NCBI GenBank assembly: GCA_947630595.1
Contig: CANRIG010000002.1
Coordinates: 1 to 64,000 of the forward strand
DNA from: an uncultured Lachnospiraceae bacterium
GTDB taxonomy: Bacteria > Bacillota > Clostridia > Lachnospirales > Lachnospiraceae
Reading direction: 5' to 3'
Length of the DNA: 64,000 nt
Shown piece after piece: positions 37,166 to 47,832 of the stretch; position 1 is the stretch's first letter; the number at the start of each line of letters is the position of its first letter. The notes below the pieces were generated by a model, which was not told where the DNA came from, did not search any database, and saw only the letters and a program-made list of their open reading frames with translations. The translations under genes and the position numbers were made by a program.

Positions 37166-38446
37166 TCACGAAAGCGTCACCCGCGAATTCATGTCATAGT
37201 ATCCCACCGTGTTGCGGTCGGAAATCACGGTCAGGCTGCAAACGTCGTAAAGGCGGTGAAACACCGTGAACGCGCCGTTGCGGTAGCCCGTGCAGCCCAG
37301 GGAAACCAGATACTCCCCGCCCTGCAGGTCGAGGGTCTGCGTAAATGTCACTTCCTGATATTCGCCGGCCTTTTTGCCCTGCACATCGGCTTTTTCATAC
37401 ATGGTGTTGGTGCCCGTGATCTCAATGCCCTGCAGGTTTTTGATCGTGAACGCGTAGATCGGCTCTTTGATCTCCTCGCGGAATTCCACCTTCATCCGCA
37501 CCGAAAATTCCGTGCCTTTCATCAGCGTGTTGGTGATCAGACCCTGATCGTCCAGAATCGCATAATCCGTGATCTCCGCGCATTTGTCGCCGTACTCGAT
37601 CAGATGCGGATTGGACGCCACCGAATCCTTCCAGCTGCGGGAGACCTCCTCGATGTCGTTCATGCGCGAGTCCGTCTCCAGCTCCGCCGGGTCAAACTGG
37701 TGCACCAGCACTTTCTTGTAAAGATCCACCGCTTCCTTGGGACTGCCCTCAAAAATCTTGTCGCCCTGGTTCAGCAGAATCGCACGGTCGCAGTATTTCG
37801 TGATGCTGCCCAGGTCGTGGCTGACAAACAGAATCGTCCGTCCCTCTTTTTTAAATTCCTCAAATTTGCGGTAGCACTTGGCCTGGAAAAACACGTCCCC
37901 GACCGACAGAGCCTCGTCCACGATCAGGATTTCCGGGTCGATGTTGATCGCCACGGCAAAAGCCAGCCGCACAAACATGCCGCTGGAATAGGTCTTGACC
38001 GGCTGATAGACATAATCCCCGATGTCGGCAAAAGCCAGGATGCCCTCCAGCCTGGCGTCGATCTCTTCCTCGGAAAATCCCAGCATCGTGCCGTTCAGGT
38101 AAATGTTTTCGACCCCGGTGTACTCCATGTTGAACCCGGCGCCCAGCTCCAGCAGCGCCGAAATCCGCCCGTCCACGGTCACCTCGCCCGCCGACGGGCT
38201 GAGCACGCCGGTGATGATCTTGAGGATTGTCGATTTCCCGGAGCCGTTCGTGCCGATGATGCCGACCGTCTCCCCTTTTTTTATCTCAAAACTGACATCC
38301 GTCAGCGCATAATGCTCCTGATAATTCACTTTCCGCGTCAGCCCCAGGCTCTCTTTCAGCCGGTCGGAGGGCTTGCGGTACAGCTTGTATATTTTGGTCA
38401 GATGATCCACCCGTATGGCGGTATGTTCTTCCATGAAACGCTCCAT
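37166..38446 (-). CDS. Polysaccharide ABC transporter ATP-binding protein (Wzt/TagH-like) with C-terminal domain
   Basis: Walker A GTNGSGKST, YSSGMFVRLAFAVAINIDPEILIVDEALSVGDVFFQAKC, C-terminal Wzt-like beta domain. Confidence 0.93.
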   Translation of the reverse strand: MERFMEEHTAIRVDHLTKIYKLYRKPSDRLKESLGLTRKVNYQEHYALTDVSFEIKKGETVGIIGTNGSGKSTILKIITGVLSPSAGEVTVDGRISALLELGAGFNMEYTGVENIYLNGTMLGFSEEEIDARLEGILAFADIGDYVYQPVKTYSSGMFVRLAFAVAINIDPEILIVDEALSVGDVFFQAKCYRKFEEFKKEGRTILFVSHDLGSITKYCDRAILLNQGDKIFEGSPKEAVDLYKKVLVHQFDPAELETDSRMNDIEEVSRSWKDSVASNPHLIEYGDKCAEITDYAILDDQGLITNTLMKGTEFSVRMKVEFREEIKEPIYAFTIKNLQGIEITGTNTMYEKADVQGKKAGEYQEVTFTQTLDLQGGEYLVSLGCTGYRNGAFTVFHRLYDVCSLTVISDRNTVGYYDMNSRVTLS

Positions 38447-38496
38447 TCCGCCGCCTTTTTCCGGCGGCACCGCTGCTTTCCTCATGCAGGACATGC

Positions 38497-38584
38497 CTGC
38501 AGCACATCCGCATTCTCAGACAGGATGCACCTGCAGCACATCCGCATTCTCTGGCGGAACACATCTACAGCACATCCGCGAAAT
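38497..38584 (-). repeat. 34-bp tandem repeat spanning the ABC permease stop codon
   Basis: ctRcagcacatccgc at 38497, 38531, 38565 (exact 34-bp period). Confidence 0.95.
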
Positions 38585-39377
38585 GCACGCGCAGCCTTTT
38601 AAATACCCAGATTCCCAGCACAAACACCGCGGCCGTGAACACCCAGAAATACAGCGTCCACAGCGGCTGCTCCCAGAACCAGCGCTTATAAATGAAAGCG
38701 TCGCGGTAGCCGGAAACGATGTAGTAAACGGGATTCAGTCTGAGAATTTTGAAAATGATCGGGTGATCCGTCAGCATTTCCTCGGCAATCCACATGATCG
38801 GCGTCAGCCAGATGCCGACCTGTAGAGCGATCGTGATCACCTGCGTCAGGTCGCGAAAAAAAATGACCACGGCGCTGGTCGTATAGCACAGTCCCAGCGT
38901 CAGCAAAAACAGGGCTCCGGTGTAATAAAAAAGCTGCAGGTAATACAGATCCGGCAGATGGCCGTACAGGCAATACAGCAGCGTGATAAAACAGACGAAA
39001 AACAGATGCACAAACAGCGCCGAGATAATCTTTACAATCGGCAGCACGCTGATGTTGAACACCACTTTTTTGACCAGATAGCTGTATTCGATCAGCGCGT
39101 TGGTGCCTCCGGTCAGGGAATCCTGGAAAAAGAACCAGGGCACAATGCCGGCCACCAGATACAGCACAAACGGCACCGGCAGTGAGCCGCGCCCGGCGCG
39201 AAATCCGACCTGGAAAACGAACCAGTACACGAGAATCGTCACCACCGGGTGGACAAAGGCCCATACGATTCCGAAATAGGAGCCGGCGAACTTGGTTTTG
39301 AAATCGTTTTTCGCCAGCTTGTAGATCATCTTCCGGCTCTGGTAAATCTCCGCCGGCAGGGAAAAGAATTTGTTCAT
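38565..39377 (-). CDS. Polysaccharide/polyol phosphate ABC exporter permease (ABC-2 type)
   Basis: KNDFKTKFAGSYFGIVWAFVHPVVTILVYWFVFQVGF..., LTQVITIALQVGIWLTPIMW, NPVYYIVSGYRDAF; ATGA overlap with rfbC stop. Confidence 0.94.
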   Translation of the reverse strand: MNKFFSLPAEIYQSRKMIYKLAKNDFKTKFAGSYFGIVWAFVHPVVTILVYWFVFQVGFRAGRGSLPVPFVLYLVAGIVPWFFFQDSLTGGTNALIEYSYLVKKVVFNISVLPIVKIISALFVHLFFVCFITLLYCLYGHLPDLYYLQLFYYTGALFLLTLGLCYTTSAVVIFFRDLTQVITIALQVGIWLTPIMWIAEEMLTDHPIIFKILRLNPVYYIVSGYRDAFIYKRWFWEQPLWTLYFWVFTAAVFVLGIWVFKRLRVHFADVL

Positions 39378-39931
39378 TTCGCCTCCGTGTACGCGCGGAA
39401 GCCGCCCCACTTCCGGTCCTTCTCCGACATTATCAGCTCCATGCCCTCCGGAACCGGCCATTTCACGCCGATATCCGCGTCGTCATAGCGGATGCCTCCC
39501 TCGTCGTTCGGGTGGTAGAAGTCCGTACATTTATACGTAAATTCTGCATAATCTGAGAGCACGAGGAACCCGTGCGCAAAATGCTCCGGGATGAAAAACT
39601 GCTTTTTGTTCTCCGCCGACAAAATCTCGCCGTGCCACTGTCCGTAGGTCGGGGAGCCCTCCCGCAAATCCACGGCCACGTCGAACACCTCGCCCGCGAG
39701 CACGCGCACCAGCTTGGCCTGCGGATACTGAATCTGAAAATGCAGCCCGCGCAGCACGCCCTTCCGGGACGACGACTGGTTGTCCTGCACAAAAACCTGA
39801 CCGATGCCGGCCTCGCTGTAATCCCTGTAATGGTAGGTCTCCATAAAATATCCGCGCTCGTCGCCAAACACCGTGGGGGTGATGATTTTCAGTCCCTCTA
39901 TCCCGCACGTCTCGACGGTTATTTTGCCCAT
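39374..39931 (-). CDS. rfbC: dTDP-4-dehydrorhamnose 3,5-epimerase
   Basis: GDERGYFMETYHYRDYSEAGI...FVQDNQSSSRKGVLRGLHFQ...FFIPEHFAHGFLVLSDYAEFTYKCTDFY. Confidence 0.97.
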   Translation of the reverse strand: MGKITVETCGIEGLKIITPTVFGDERGYFMETYHYRDYSEAGIGQVFVQDNQSSSRKGVLRGLHFQIQYPQAKLVRVLAGEVFDVAVDLREGSPTYGQWHGEILSAENKKQFFIPEHFAHGFLVLSDYAEFTYKCTDFYHPNDEGGIRYDDADIGVKWPVPEGMELIMSEKDRKWGGFRAYTEAK

Positions 39932-39944
39932 GCCATGTCCTCCT

Positions 39945-40056
39945 TATTATAAAGCGGTTCTCATATCAAAACGACGCTCATGTCAAAACAGCCCCGTATC
40001 AAAGCGGCTTTCATGCGCCAAGACGGCTCCCGTATCAAAGCAGCCTTCATGCCGCC
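39945..40056 (-). repeat. Degenerate ~34-bp tandem repeat between rfbA and rfbC
   Basis: gtatcaaagcRgctttcatgc-type units repeated about 3 times with half-units. Confidence 0.75.
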
Positions 40057-40926
<870 letters not shown>

Positions 40927-40975
40927 GAATTGCCTCCTCTGGTAAATGCCATGGTTACGCTCAAATGTTTCCAGT

Positions 40976-42055
40976 CTATTTCTGATACATTTCCTCGTAA
41001 TATTTCTGGTAATCCCCGCTGGTCACGCGGTTCATCCAGTCCTCGTGCTCGAAAAACCACTGAATCGTGCGGCGGATGCCGTCCTCAAAGCGGGTCTCCG
41101 GCTCCCAGCCGATCTCGGCGCGGATTTTGTCGGGCGCAATCGCATAGCGGCGGTCGTGCCCTTTGCGGTCCGTCACGTAGGTGATCAGATCGTCGCTGAC
41201 CAGCGCGCGGCGCGGGTCGCTCTCCGGCAGCATATCCCGCAGCGTGTCCAGAATAATATGAATAATCTGAATATTCTGTTTTTCATTGTGGCCGCCGATG
41301 TTGTAGGTCTCAAACAGCCGCCCCTTCTCCTGCACCATGTCGATGCCCTTGGCGTGGTCTTCCACGTACAACCAGTCGCGCACATTTTTGCCGTCGCCGT
41401 ACACCGGCAGCTTTCTTCCGTGCAGGGCGTTGTTGATAATCAGCGGAATCAGTTTTTCCGGGAACTGGTACGGCCCGTAGTTGTTGCTGCAATTTGTGAT
41501 GTTTGCGGGAAAATGGTAGGTGTCCATGTAGGACTTCACTATCATGTCCGAGGAAGCCTTGCTCGCGGAATACGGGCTGTGCGGGTCGTACGGCGTCGTC
41601 TCATAGAAATATTCTCCCTCTTTTTCCAGGGAGCCATACACCTCGTCGGTGGAAACATGCAGAAACTTCCGGTCCGGCTTATAGGTGCCGTCCGGCAGCT
41701 CCCAGGCCGCCCTGGCCGCGTTCAGCATCACCAGCGTGCCCAGCACATTGGTCTTTACAAAGACCTCCGGGTCGCGGATGCTCCGGTCCACGTGGCTCTC
41801 CGCCGCGAAGTGCACCACGCGGTCGATCTCATTTTCCTCAAAAATGCGGCCGATCGCCGCGGCATCGCAGATATCCGCCCGGATAAACTGATAATTCTCC
41901 CGGTTTTCGATATCCTTGAGATTCTCCAGATTGCCCGCGTACGTCAGCTTGTCCACGTTGATGATGCGGATGCTGTTCCCGTATTTGCGGAACATGTAGT
42001 GAATATAATTGGAACCGATAAACCCGGCTCCGCCCGTAACAAGATAAGTTCTCAT
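40976..42055 (-). CDS. rfbB: dTDP-glucose 4,6-dehydratase
   Basis: [57 protein letters not shown]. Confidence 0.98.
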   Translation of the reverse strand: MRTYLVTGGAGFIGSNYIHYMFRKYGNSIRIINVDKLTYAGNLENLKDIENRENYQFIRADICDAAAIGRIFEENEIDRVVHFAAESHVDRSIRDPEVFVKTNVLGTLVMLNAARAAWELPDGTYKPDRKFLHVSTDEVYGSLEKEGEYFYETTPYDPHSPYSASKASSDMIVKSYMDTYHFPANITNCSNNYGPYQFPEKLIPLIINNALHGRKLPVYGDGKNVRDWLYVEDHAKGIDMVQEKGRLFETYNIGGHNEKQNIQIIHIILDTLRDMLPESDPRRALVSDDLITYVTDRKGHDRRYAIAPDKIRAEIGWEPETRFEDGIRRTIQWFFEHEDWMNRVTSGDYQKYYEEMYQK

Positions 42056-42148
42056 GCGAATCCTCCGTATGCTGATCTGTCCGATCTCGTTCTTCCCTGA
42101 AAGTCTGGTTCAAAGTATACCATTTTTCCAGCGGTAATTCAAGTTCCT

Positions 42149-43618
42149 TTACATTTCCGGCACCGGCGTCGGCCGCGCGCTGTCCCACACGCTGTCCACG
42201 TCAAAAAGGTCACTTAACATATCCGGATTGTAGTACATGCGGTACCCGTCCAGATTGCGGCGGCCCTGCCGCAGATACGTGTCCCCGAACTGCACCCAGT
42301 ACTGCGAGGAATCCACGTTGCAGAAAATGTGGAAGCCCTGCTGCTTCAGATAGGTAAAGTACGGGTTATCGTCCGTGTACGGCTCCCAGCCGCCGATGTC
42401 GGCGCCGAATGCAAATATGATGATGTCGGTATCGCCGACCACGGAGGCCACATTGTCGAGCCAGCGCTGCGTATCCTGCATCACCTTGTCAATCCCGGCC
42501 GCCATGGGCGAGATATGACCCCAGGTATGGCTGGCGAACTCCCAGCCGCCGGCGCGCATGGCCTCCGCCACGGCCTTTGCCTGATCTACCTCGTTCTGCC
42601 AGGCCGCCTCGTCGAAATCCGGGTGCGCGTCAAAAAACCGCTGCTGGTACTCGGTGACGCGGGACGCGTCCTTCGTCCGGTACACCTCGTCGGTGCGGTA
42701 GCCGAGCACGCCCTCGTAGCCGGTCAGCGCGATCACTCCCTTGTGGCCGTGATAGGAAAAATCCGGGTGCTCCTCCACAAACGTGTCAATCCACGGCACC
42801 AGGTCGTAATCGCCGACCGAAACGCTGCCGTCGTCCTCAACGTAAGTGTTCTTAACGCGTCCGTCCTCATCCACAATCAGCTTCTGCGCAAAGCCGTCCC
42901 CGTCCATATAATGATAGTAGCTGACATCGTCCTGCGACAGCACAAACGGCTTTTTGCCCGGCGGAAGCAGGATTTTGCCCCGGGAAACGGTGCCGTCGGA
43001 CGCCACGGTGCACATGTCGTGCAGGCTCACCATCACATAGCCCTTGGCGTACATGGATTCCATGATCCCGGCGAATTCGCTCATGGTCGTCATCACCTGA
43101 TTGTAGCCGGCCTCGTTCTGATCTCCGTCAAACGCCTTGCTCACGTCCCAGATCATCGTGTGGAAAAACACATGCGTCACCTGATCCAGCGCATACTCCA
43201 CGCAGGAGGAGCGCGACGCCTCATAGCCGGCCGCCGCGTTCTGCAGCGTCTGGCTGCCGGTGTACTGCTCCGAAGCCTGCAGCAGCGAGATGGCTTTTTC
43301 ATAATCGTACTGCGCCGCCAGCCTGTCCGCCTGCGCAATCAGCTCCGCCTCCGCGTCTTTCGCCGAAGCGGACACGGCGGCGCCGTCCGGCGCCTCCCCG
43401 CGCTGCGACGCCAGAATATCCGACGCCAGCGTCTGCCGCTTTATTTTGTTTTTCCCGGACAGCTGCGGTATCAGCGCATCCTTCACCAGAATCACGGCCA
43501 GAATGACGCCCAGCAGCACAAAAAGCGAAATCATGCACTTGATGATCAGCTCGTTCCGCCTGCGCTTTGTCTGCCGCTGCTGCAGTTTTATATCCCGGTC
43601 GTCCATAGGTTCCTCCAA
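42149..43618 (-). CDS. Membrane-anchored polysaccharide deacetylase-like protein (paralogue 1)
   Basis: Single N-terminal TM; KPFVLSQDDVSYYHYMDG; FASHTWGH (H-[ST]-x-x-H motif). Confidence 0.75.
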   Translation of the reverse strand: MEEPMDDRDIKLQQRQTKRRRNELIIKCMISLFVLLGVILAVILVKDALIPQLSGKNKIKRQTLASDILASQRGEAPDGAAVSASAKDAEAELIAQADRLAAQYDYEKAISLLQASEQYTGSQTLQNAAAGYEASRSSCVEYALDQVTHVFFHTMIWDVSKAFDGDQNEAGYNQVMTTMSEFAGIMESMYAKGYVMVSLHDMCTVASDGTVSRGKILLPPGKKPFVLSQDDVSYYHYMDGDGFAQKLIVDEDGRVKNTYVEDDGSVSVGDYDLVPWIDTFVEEHPDFSYHGHKGVIALTGYEGVLGYRTDEVYRTKDASRVTEYQQRFFDAHPDFDEAAWQNEVDQAKAVAEAMRAGGWEFASHTWGHISPMAAGIDKVMQDTQRWLDNVASVVGDTDIIIFAFGADIGGWEPYTDDNPYFTYLKQQGFHIFCNVDSSQYWVQFGDTYLRQGRRNLDGYRMYYNPDMLSDLFDVDSVWDSARPTPVPEM

Positions 43619-43677
43619 AAATTTCTATTTTCAGTATCTGCCGTTTCTGCGGATTTATTTCTGCGGCGAAACGCTTC

Positions 43678-45978
43678 TCAGATTGCGGGCACGGTCGACG
43701 GCCGCAGCGGATCCCAGGCCTGCTCCACGTCAAACAGGTCGCTCAGCATGTCCGGATTGTAGTACATGCGGTATCCGTCTATGTTCCGTCTGGACTGCCG
43801 GACGTAATCGTCCCCGATCTGCAGCCAGTATTTCGCGGAATCCACGCCGCAGAAATAGTCAAAGCCGGCCTCTTTCAGATAATTGAAGCGGTCGCCCGCG
43901 TACGTCTCCGCCCCGCGGATGTCGCCGCCGAACGCATAGATCAGGATGTCAGTATCGCCGATCAGCGGCTCCACCCAGGTCTCCCAGCGGTCGGTGTCGC
44001 GCACGAATCCATCCCAGGATATCCCATTGGTCTCGCTCATGTTCTGGTGGCCCCAGGTGTGGCTGGCGAATTTCCAGCCGTTCGCCTTCATCGCCTCCGC
44101 GACTTTGCGCGCGCCCTCGCATTCCTGCTCGAACGCGGCCTCGTCGAAGCCGCCCGGATACGAATCGAAAAACTGCTGCTGCTGAACGGTCACGCGGGCC
44201 GCCTCCTTCGTCTTGTAGACCTCGTCCGTGCGGTAGCCGAGAATCCCCTCGTAGCCTGTCAATGCAACATATCCTTTCTGACCATGATAGGAAAAGTCCG
44301 GATGCTGCTCCACAAAGCGGTCGATCAGCGGCACCATGTCGTAGTCCCCGACCGAGACGCTGCCGTCGTCCTCGATATACTCGTTTTTCACATCGCCGTT
44401 TTCATCGACGATCAGACGGCTGGCAAACCCGTCGCCGTCCATGTAATGGTAATAGCTGACGTCGTCCTGCGACAGCACAAACGGAATCTTGCCCGGCGGA
44501 AGCATGATATCGTGCGCCGCGTAAGCGCCGCCGTCCCCGCCCCGGTTCACAAATTCATCCAGGAAAATCATCACATATCCTCTCTCGTACATCTGCTGGA
44601 TGATGCTGTTGAACTCGTGCTCCGTCACCATGTACTGGTTGTAGCCGCCCTCGTACTGGTCGCCGTCGAACGCCTTGCTGGCGTCGTGAATCAACGTGTG
44701 GAAGAAAATGTGCGTCACCTCCGAGGCCGGATAAGCCACGCAGGCCGCCTTCTGCTCCTCAAATTCCTGCGCCGCCTTCTGCCAGTCGGCGTTCTCCCCG
44801 TAGCCGTCCGCGCCCTGCAGAAGCGCGATCGCCCCGTCGTAGTCGTACTGGGCCGCTTTTAGCTGCGCCTGTTCCAGCACTCTGGCGCCGTTCTCGCCGG
44901 AGCCGTCCGCCTTCGTTCCGCCGCCGTCTTTACCGGCATCCGTCCCGCCGGCCCCATCGCCATCCGTTCCGCCGGCGTTCCCGCCTGCATCCGTTCCTTT
45001 GCCGCCGTCCGAATCCGCGCCGCCCTGGCCGTCCTCCTGAGCCGTGCCGTCTCCCGCCGGTTCCGCGCCTTCGTCCTCCGCCGGGTACACGTCGATGACC
45101 TTCTGCTGCGCATTGCGCGCCGCCATCCGCTCCTGCCCCGTCTGCTGTATGCCGTGTCCCAGCACAATCTCGTAAATAATCGCCGCAAGCAGCAGCACGA
45201 TCAGAACGCCCAGCGCCAGATACAAAGTCTGCAGCTTCCGCGCATTCTCCTGCTCCCGCCTGCGTCCCCTGCCGGGGTCGGGATTCCACTGCCGCGGGCG
45301 GGCCTTTTTCTGCGTGTTTTCGGTGGTGCCAGACATTTTCTGTGCGTCGTCAGGGGTGCTTGCTTTTTCCCGCTCATTTCTGGGAGTATCCGACGTTTTC
45401 CGGTTATCTCTGACGGTGTCTGTTTTTTTCGGTTCATCTCCGGCAGTGCCTGTTGTTTTCTGCTCATTTTCGGAGGCGTCAGACGCTCTTTGCGTGTCTT
45501 CAATGATGCCTGCTCTTTCCTGTCCGTCTCCGGCAGTGTTCGACGTTTTCTGCGCAGCCTCAACGGTGCCTTCCGTTTTCTGTATTTCTCTAACAGTACT
45601 CGACAATTTCCATCCGTCTCTGACAATACCGGTCGTTTTCTGTCCGTTTCTGACAAATCCCGCTGTTTCCCGTTTATCTCTGGCGATGTCAGGTGCTCTC
45701 TGTACATTCTCTGCGATGCCTGCTCTTTCCTGCATATCTCCAACGGTGACTGCTTTCTCCTGCATTTTCCCAGCGCTGTCTGTCTTTTTCTGTATATCCC
45801 CATCGGCACGTCTTACCGTACTGCGCGGCCGTGCTGGCTCCGCATGTCTTTTCTCAGGCTCCTGCACCTGCGCAGCTTTCCCCGTCTTATCCGCATGCCG
45901 CCGCTGCTCCATCCGGCGTGCCAGGCTGCTCATCTCCCCATTGTAAATCTGCGGCCTTCCTTTTTTCTGTTCCTCCAT
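43678..45978 (-). CDS. Membrane-anchored polysaccharide deacetylase-like protein (paralogue 2) with repeat N-terminus
   Basis: C-terminal half closely matches 42149..43618 (IPFVLSQDDVSYYHYMDGDGFASRLIVDENG, FASHTWGH, DGYRMYYNPDMLSDLFDVEQAWD). Confidence 0.75.
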   Translation of the reverse strand: MEEQKKGRPQIYNGEMSSLARRMEQRRHADKTGKAAQVQEPEKRHAEPARPRSTVRRADGDIQKKTDSAGKMQEKAVTVGDMQERAGIAENVQRAPDIARDKRETAGFVRNGQKTTGIVRDGWKLSSTVREIQKTEGTVEAAQKTSNTAGDGQERAGIIEDTQRASDASENEQKTTGTAGDEPKKTDTVRDNRKTSDTPRNEREKASTPDDAQKMSGTTENTQKKARPRQWNPDPGRGRRREQENARKLQTLYLALGVLIVLLLAAIIYEIVLGHGIQQTGQERMAARNAQQKVIDVYPAEDEGAEPAGDGTAQEDGQGGADSDGGKGTDAGGNAGGTDGDGAGGTDAGKDGGGTKADGSGENGARVLEQAQLKAAQYDYDGAIALLQGADGYGENADWQKAAQEFEEQKAACVAYPASEVTHIFFHTLIHDASKAFDGDQYEGGYNQYMVTEHEFNSIIQQMYERGYVMIFLDEFVNRGGDGGAYAAHDIMLPPGKIPFVLSQDDVSYYHYMDGDGFASRLIVDENGDVKNEYIEDDGSVSVGDYDMVPLIDRFVEQHPDFSYHGQKGYVALTGYEGILGYRTDEVYKTKEAARVTVQQQQFFDSYPGGFDEAAFEQECEGARKVAEAMKANGWKFASHTWGHQNMSETNGISWDGFVRDTDRWETWVEPLIGDTDILIYAFGGDIRGAETYAGDRFNYLKEAGFDYFCGVDSAKYWLQIGDDYVRQSRRNIDGYRMYYNPDMLSDLFDVEQAWDPLRPSTVPAI
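45300..45800 (-). repeat. 30-bp (10-aa) coding tandem repeat, about 15 degenerate copies
   Basis: Protein units TTGIVRDGWK/LSSTVREIQK/TEGTVEAAQK/TSNTAGDGQE/RAGIIEDTQR/ASDASENEQK/TTGTAGDEPK and so on. Confidence 0.9.
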
Positions 45979-46220
45979 GATACCGCTCCCCCAGCTGCAT
46001 TTCCTGTAAGTGTCACATATAAAATTCGACAAAATCTCTCACCTATAAGATAGTAGATCGAGCATTTTTTGTCAATTCTGTCGCCCTCACATTTCCTTAA
46101 AAATACATGAATATCTTTCTTAAGAAATGAAAAATATTTTTATCGCCCGCTATAGTTCTTTACGAAACCGGCTTCCGATGCTATACTGAACTATATTCGG
46201 CCGGAAACGGACAGGGCCTG

Positions 46221-46326
46221 CGCGATAGAACGCGTTTCGGCCTGTATGCCGGCGCGGCAGAGCACGTTTGCCCGCATGCCGGCGCCACACGGCAGAGCGC
46301 GTTTGCCCGCATACCGGCGCCGTGCG
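46221..46326 (+). repeat. ~35-bp tandem repeat upstream of the radical SAM gene, 3 copies
   Basis: cggcagagcRcgtttgcccgcatRccggcgcc units. Confidence 0.9.
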
Positions 46327-46344
46327 GCACTGGGGAGCCTTTTT

Positions 46345-47310
46345 ATGCAGTGGGACGAAAAGCCATATCATTCACTTGACTATGAAATGAAGCGCCGCTT
46401 CGGGGAGAAGGTCTACCGGCTGACGTTAAACGGCGGCATGACCTGCCCGAACCGCGACGGCACGCTGGGCAGCGGCGGCTGCATTTTCTGCAGCGGCGGA
46501 GGCTCTGGCGATTTTGCGGCCAGCGCCTCTTTGCCGGTCGGCGCGCAGCTCGATTCCCAGAAAGCCCTGATCCGTCAGAAACGCACCATTCACAAATTTA
46601 TCGCATATTTTCAGGCTTTTACAAACACCTACGCCCCCGTGGATTACCTGGAACAGATTTTTCTCGAGGCCATAGCGGACCCCGAGGTCGTGGTTCTGTC
46701 CATCGCCACCCGCCCGGACTGTCTGCCGCCCGATGTCCTGCGGCTGCTGGAGCGGCTGAACCGCATCAAGCCCGTGTGGGTGGAGCTTGGACTGCAGACC
46801 ATACATGAGGAAACGGCCCGCCTGATCCGCCGCGGCTATCCGCTGTCCTGCTTTGCGCAGGCGGTGCGCGAGCTGCGTCAGCGCGGCATCGAGGTGATTG
46901 TCCACACCATCCTCGGCCTTCCCGGAGAGACCCGGGCGCAGATGCTGCAGACGGCGGATTACCTGAACGGCTGTGATATCCAGGGCGTCAAGCTGCAGCT
47001 GCTGCACATTCTGCGGGGCACCGAGCTGGCCGGCTGGTACGCAGCGCAGCGCGTCCGGCCGCTTGACGAGGAAACTTATATCGATCTTGTCGTTGACTGC
47101 GTGGGCCTGCTCTCGCCGGACATCGTAATTCACCGGCTGACCGGAGACGGGCCGAGCGGGCTGCTGATCGCGCCCCTGTGGAGCACGCGCAAGCGCACCG
47201 TACTGAACCACATACACGCCGCATTTCGCTGCCGCGACGTCTGGCAGGGAAAATACCGGCGGCCAAAGGAGGAAGCGTCATGCCCGAGCCATTCACTCTC
47301 TACAAACTGA
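46345..47310 (+). CDS. TIGR01212-family radical SAM protein
   Basis: MQWDEKPYHSLDYEMKRRFGEKVYRLTLNGGMTCPNRDGTLGSGGCIFCSGGGSGDF...QAFTNTYAPV. Confidence 0.93.
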   Translation: MQWDEKPYHSLDYEMKRRFGEKVYRLTLNGGMTCPNRDGTLGSGGCIFCSGGGSGDFAASASLPVGAQLDSQKALIRQKRTIHKFIAYFQAFTNTYAPVDYLEQIFLEAIADPEVVVLSIATRPDCLPPDVLRLLERLNRIKPVWVELGLQTIHEETARLIRRGYPLSCFAQAVRELRQRGIEVIVHTILGLPGETRAQMLQTADYLNGCDIQGVKLQLLHILRGTELAGWYAAQRVRPLDEETYIDLVVDCVGLLSPDIVIHRLTGDGPSGLLIAPLWSTRKRTVLNHIHAAFRCRDVWQGKYRRPKEEASCPSHSLSTN

Positions 47311-47792
47311 TCATTCTGTATATGCTGCAGAAGGTGGATTTCCCCCTGACTAATTCGCAGATTTCGTCTTTCATCCTCGAGCGCGGCTACACTTCCTATT
47401 TCACGCTTCAGGCCGTGATCGCCGAGCTGCTCGAGAGCGATATGGTCCGGCAGGAGACCGTCCGCAACTGCTCCTATTTTTCTCTGACCGAGTCCGGCGA
47501 GGAAGCGCTTCACTATTTTCAGAACCGCATCTCAAAGCCGATCCGCGACGAGATCGACCAGTATCTGAGCGACAACAAAATACAGCTGCGCGACGAAGTG
47601 TCCGTGATCGCGGATTATTATAAAAATACCGCCGATGAATATTCGGTGCGCTGTCTTGTAAAGGAGAAATATTCCAATCCGATCGACCTCACGATCACGG
47701 TTCCGGACGAGATGCAGGCGAAAATCGTCTGCCGCAACTGGAAGCAGAAATGCCAGGGCATTTATGAATTCGTTATGAAAGAGCTGCTCTAG
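47280..47792 (+). CDS. DUF4364 family protein
   Basis: MPEPFTLYKLIILYMLQKVDFPLTNSQISSFILERGYTSYFTLQAVIAELLESDMV winged-helix-like N-terminus typical of DUF4364. Confidence 0.88.
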   Translation: MPEPFTLYKLIILYMLQKVDFPLTNSQISSFILERGYTSYFTLQAVIAELLESDMVRQETVRNCSYFSLTESGEEALHYFQNRISKPIRDEIDQYLSDNKIQLRDEVSVIADYYKNTADEYSVRCLVKEKYSNPIDLTITVPDEMQAKIVCRNWKQKCQGIYEFVMKELL

Positions 47793-47832
47793 CTTTTTTA
47801 TAGATATATCACTAATGATGCAGGAGGAACTT

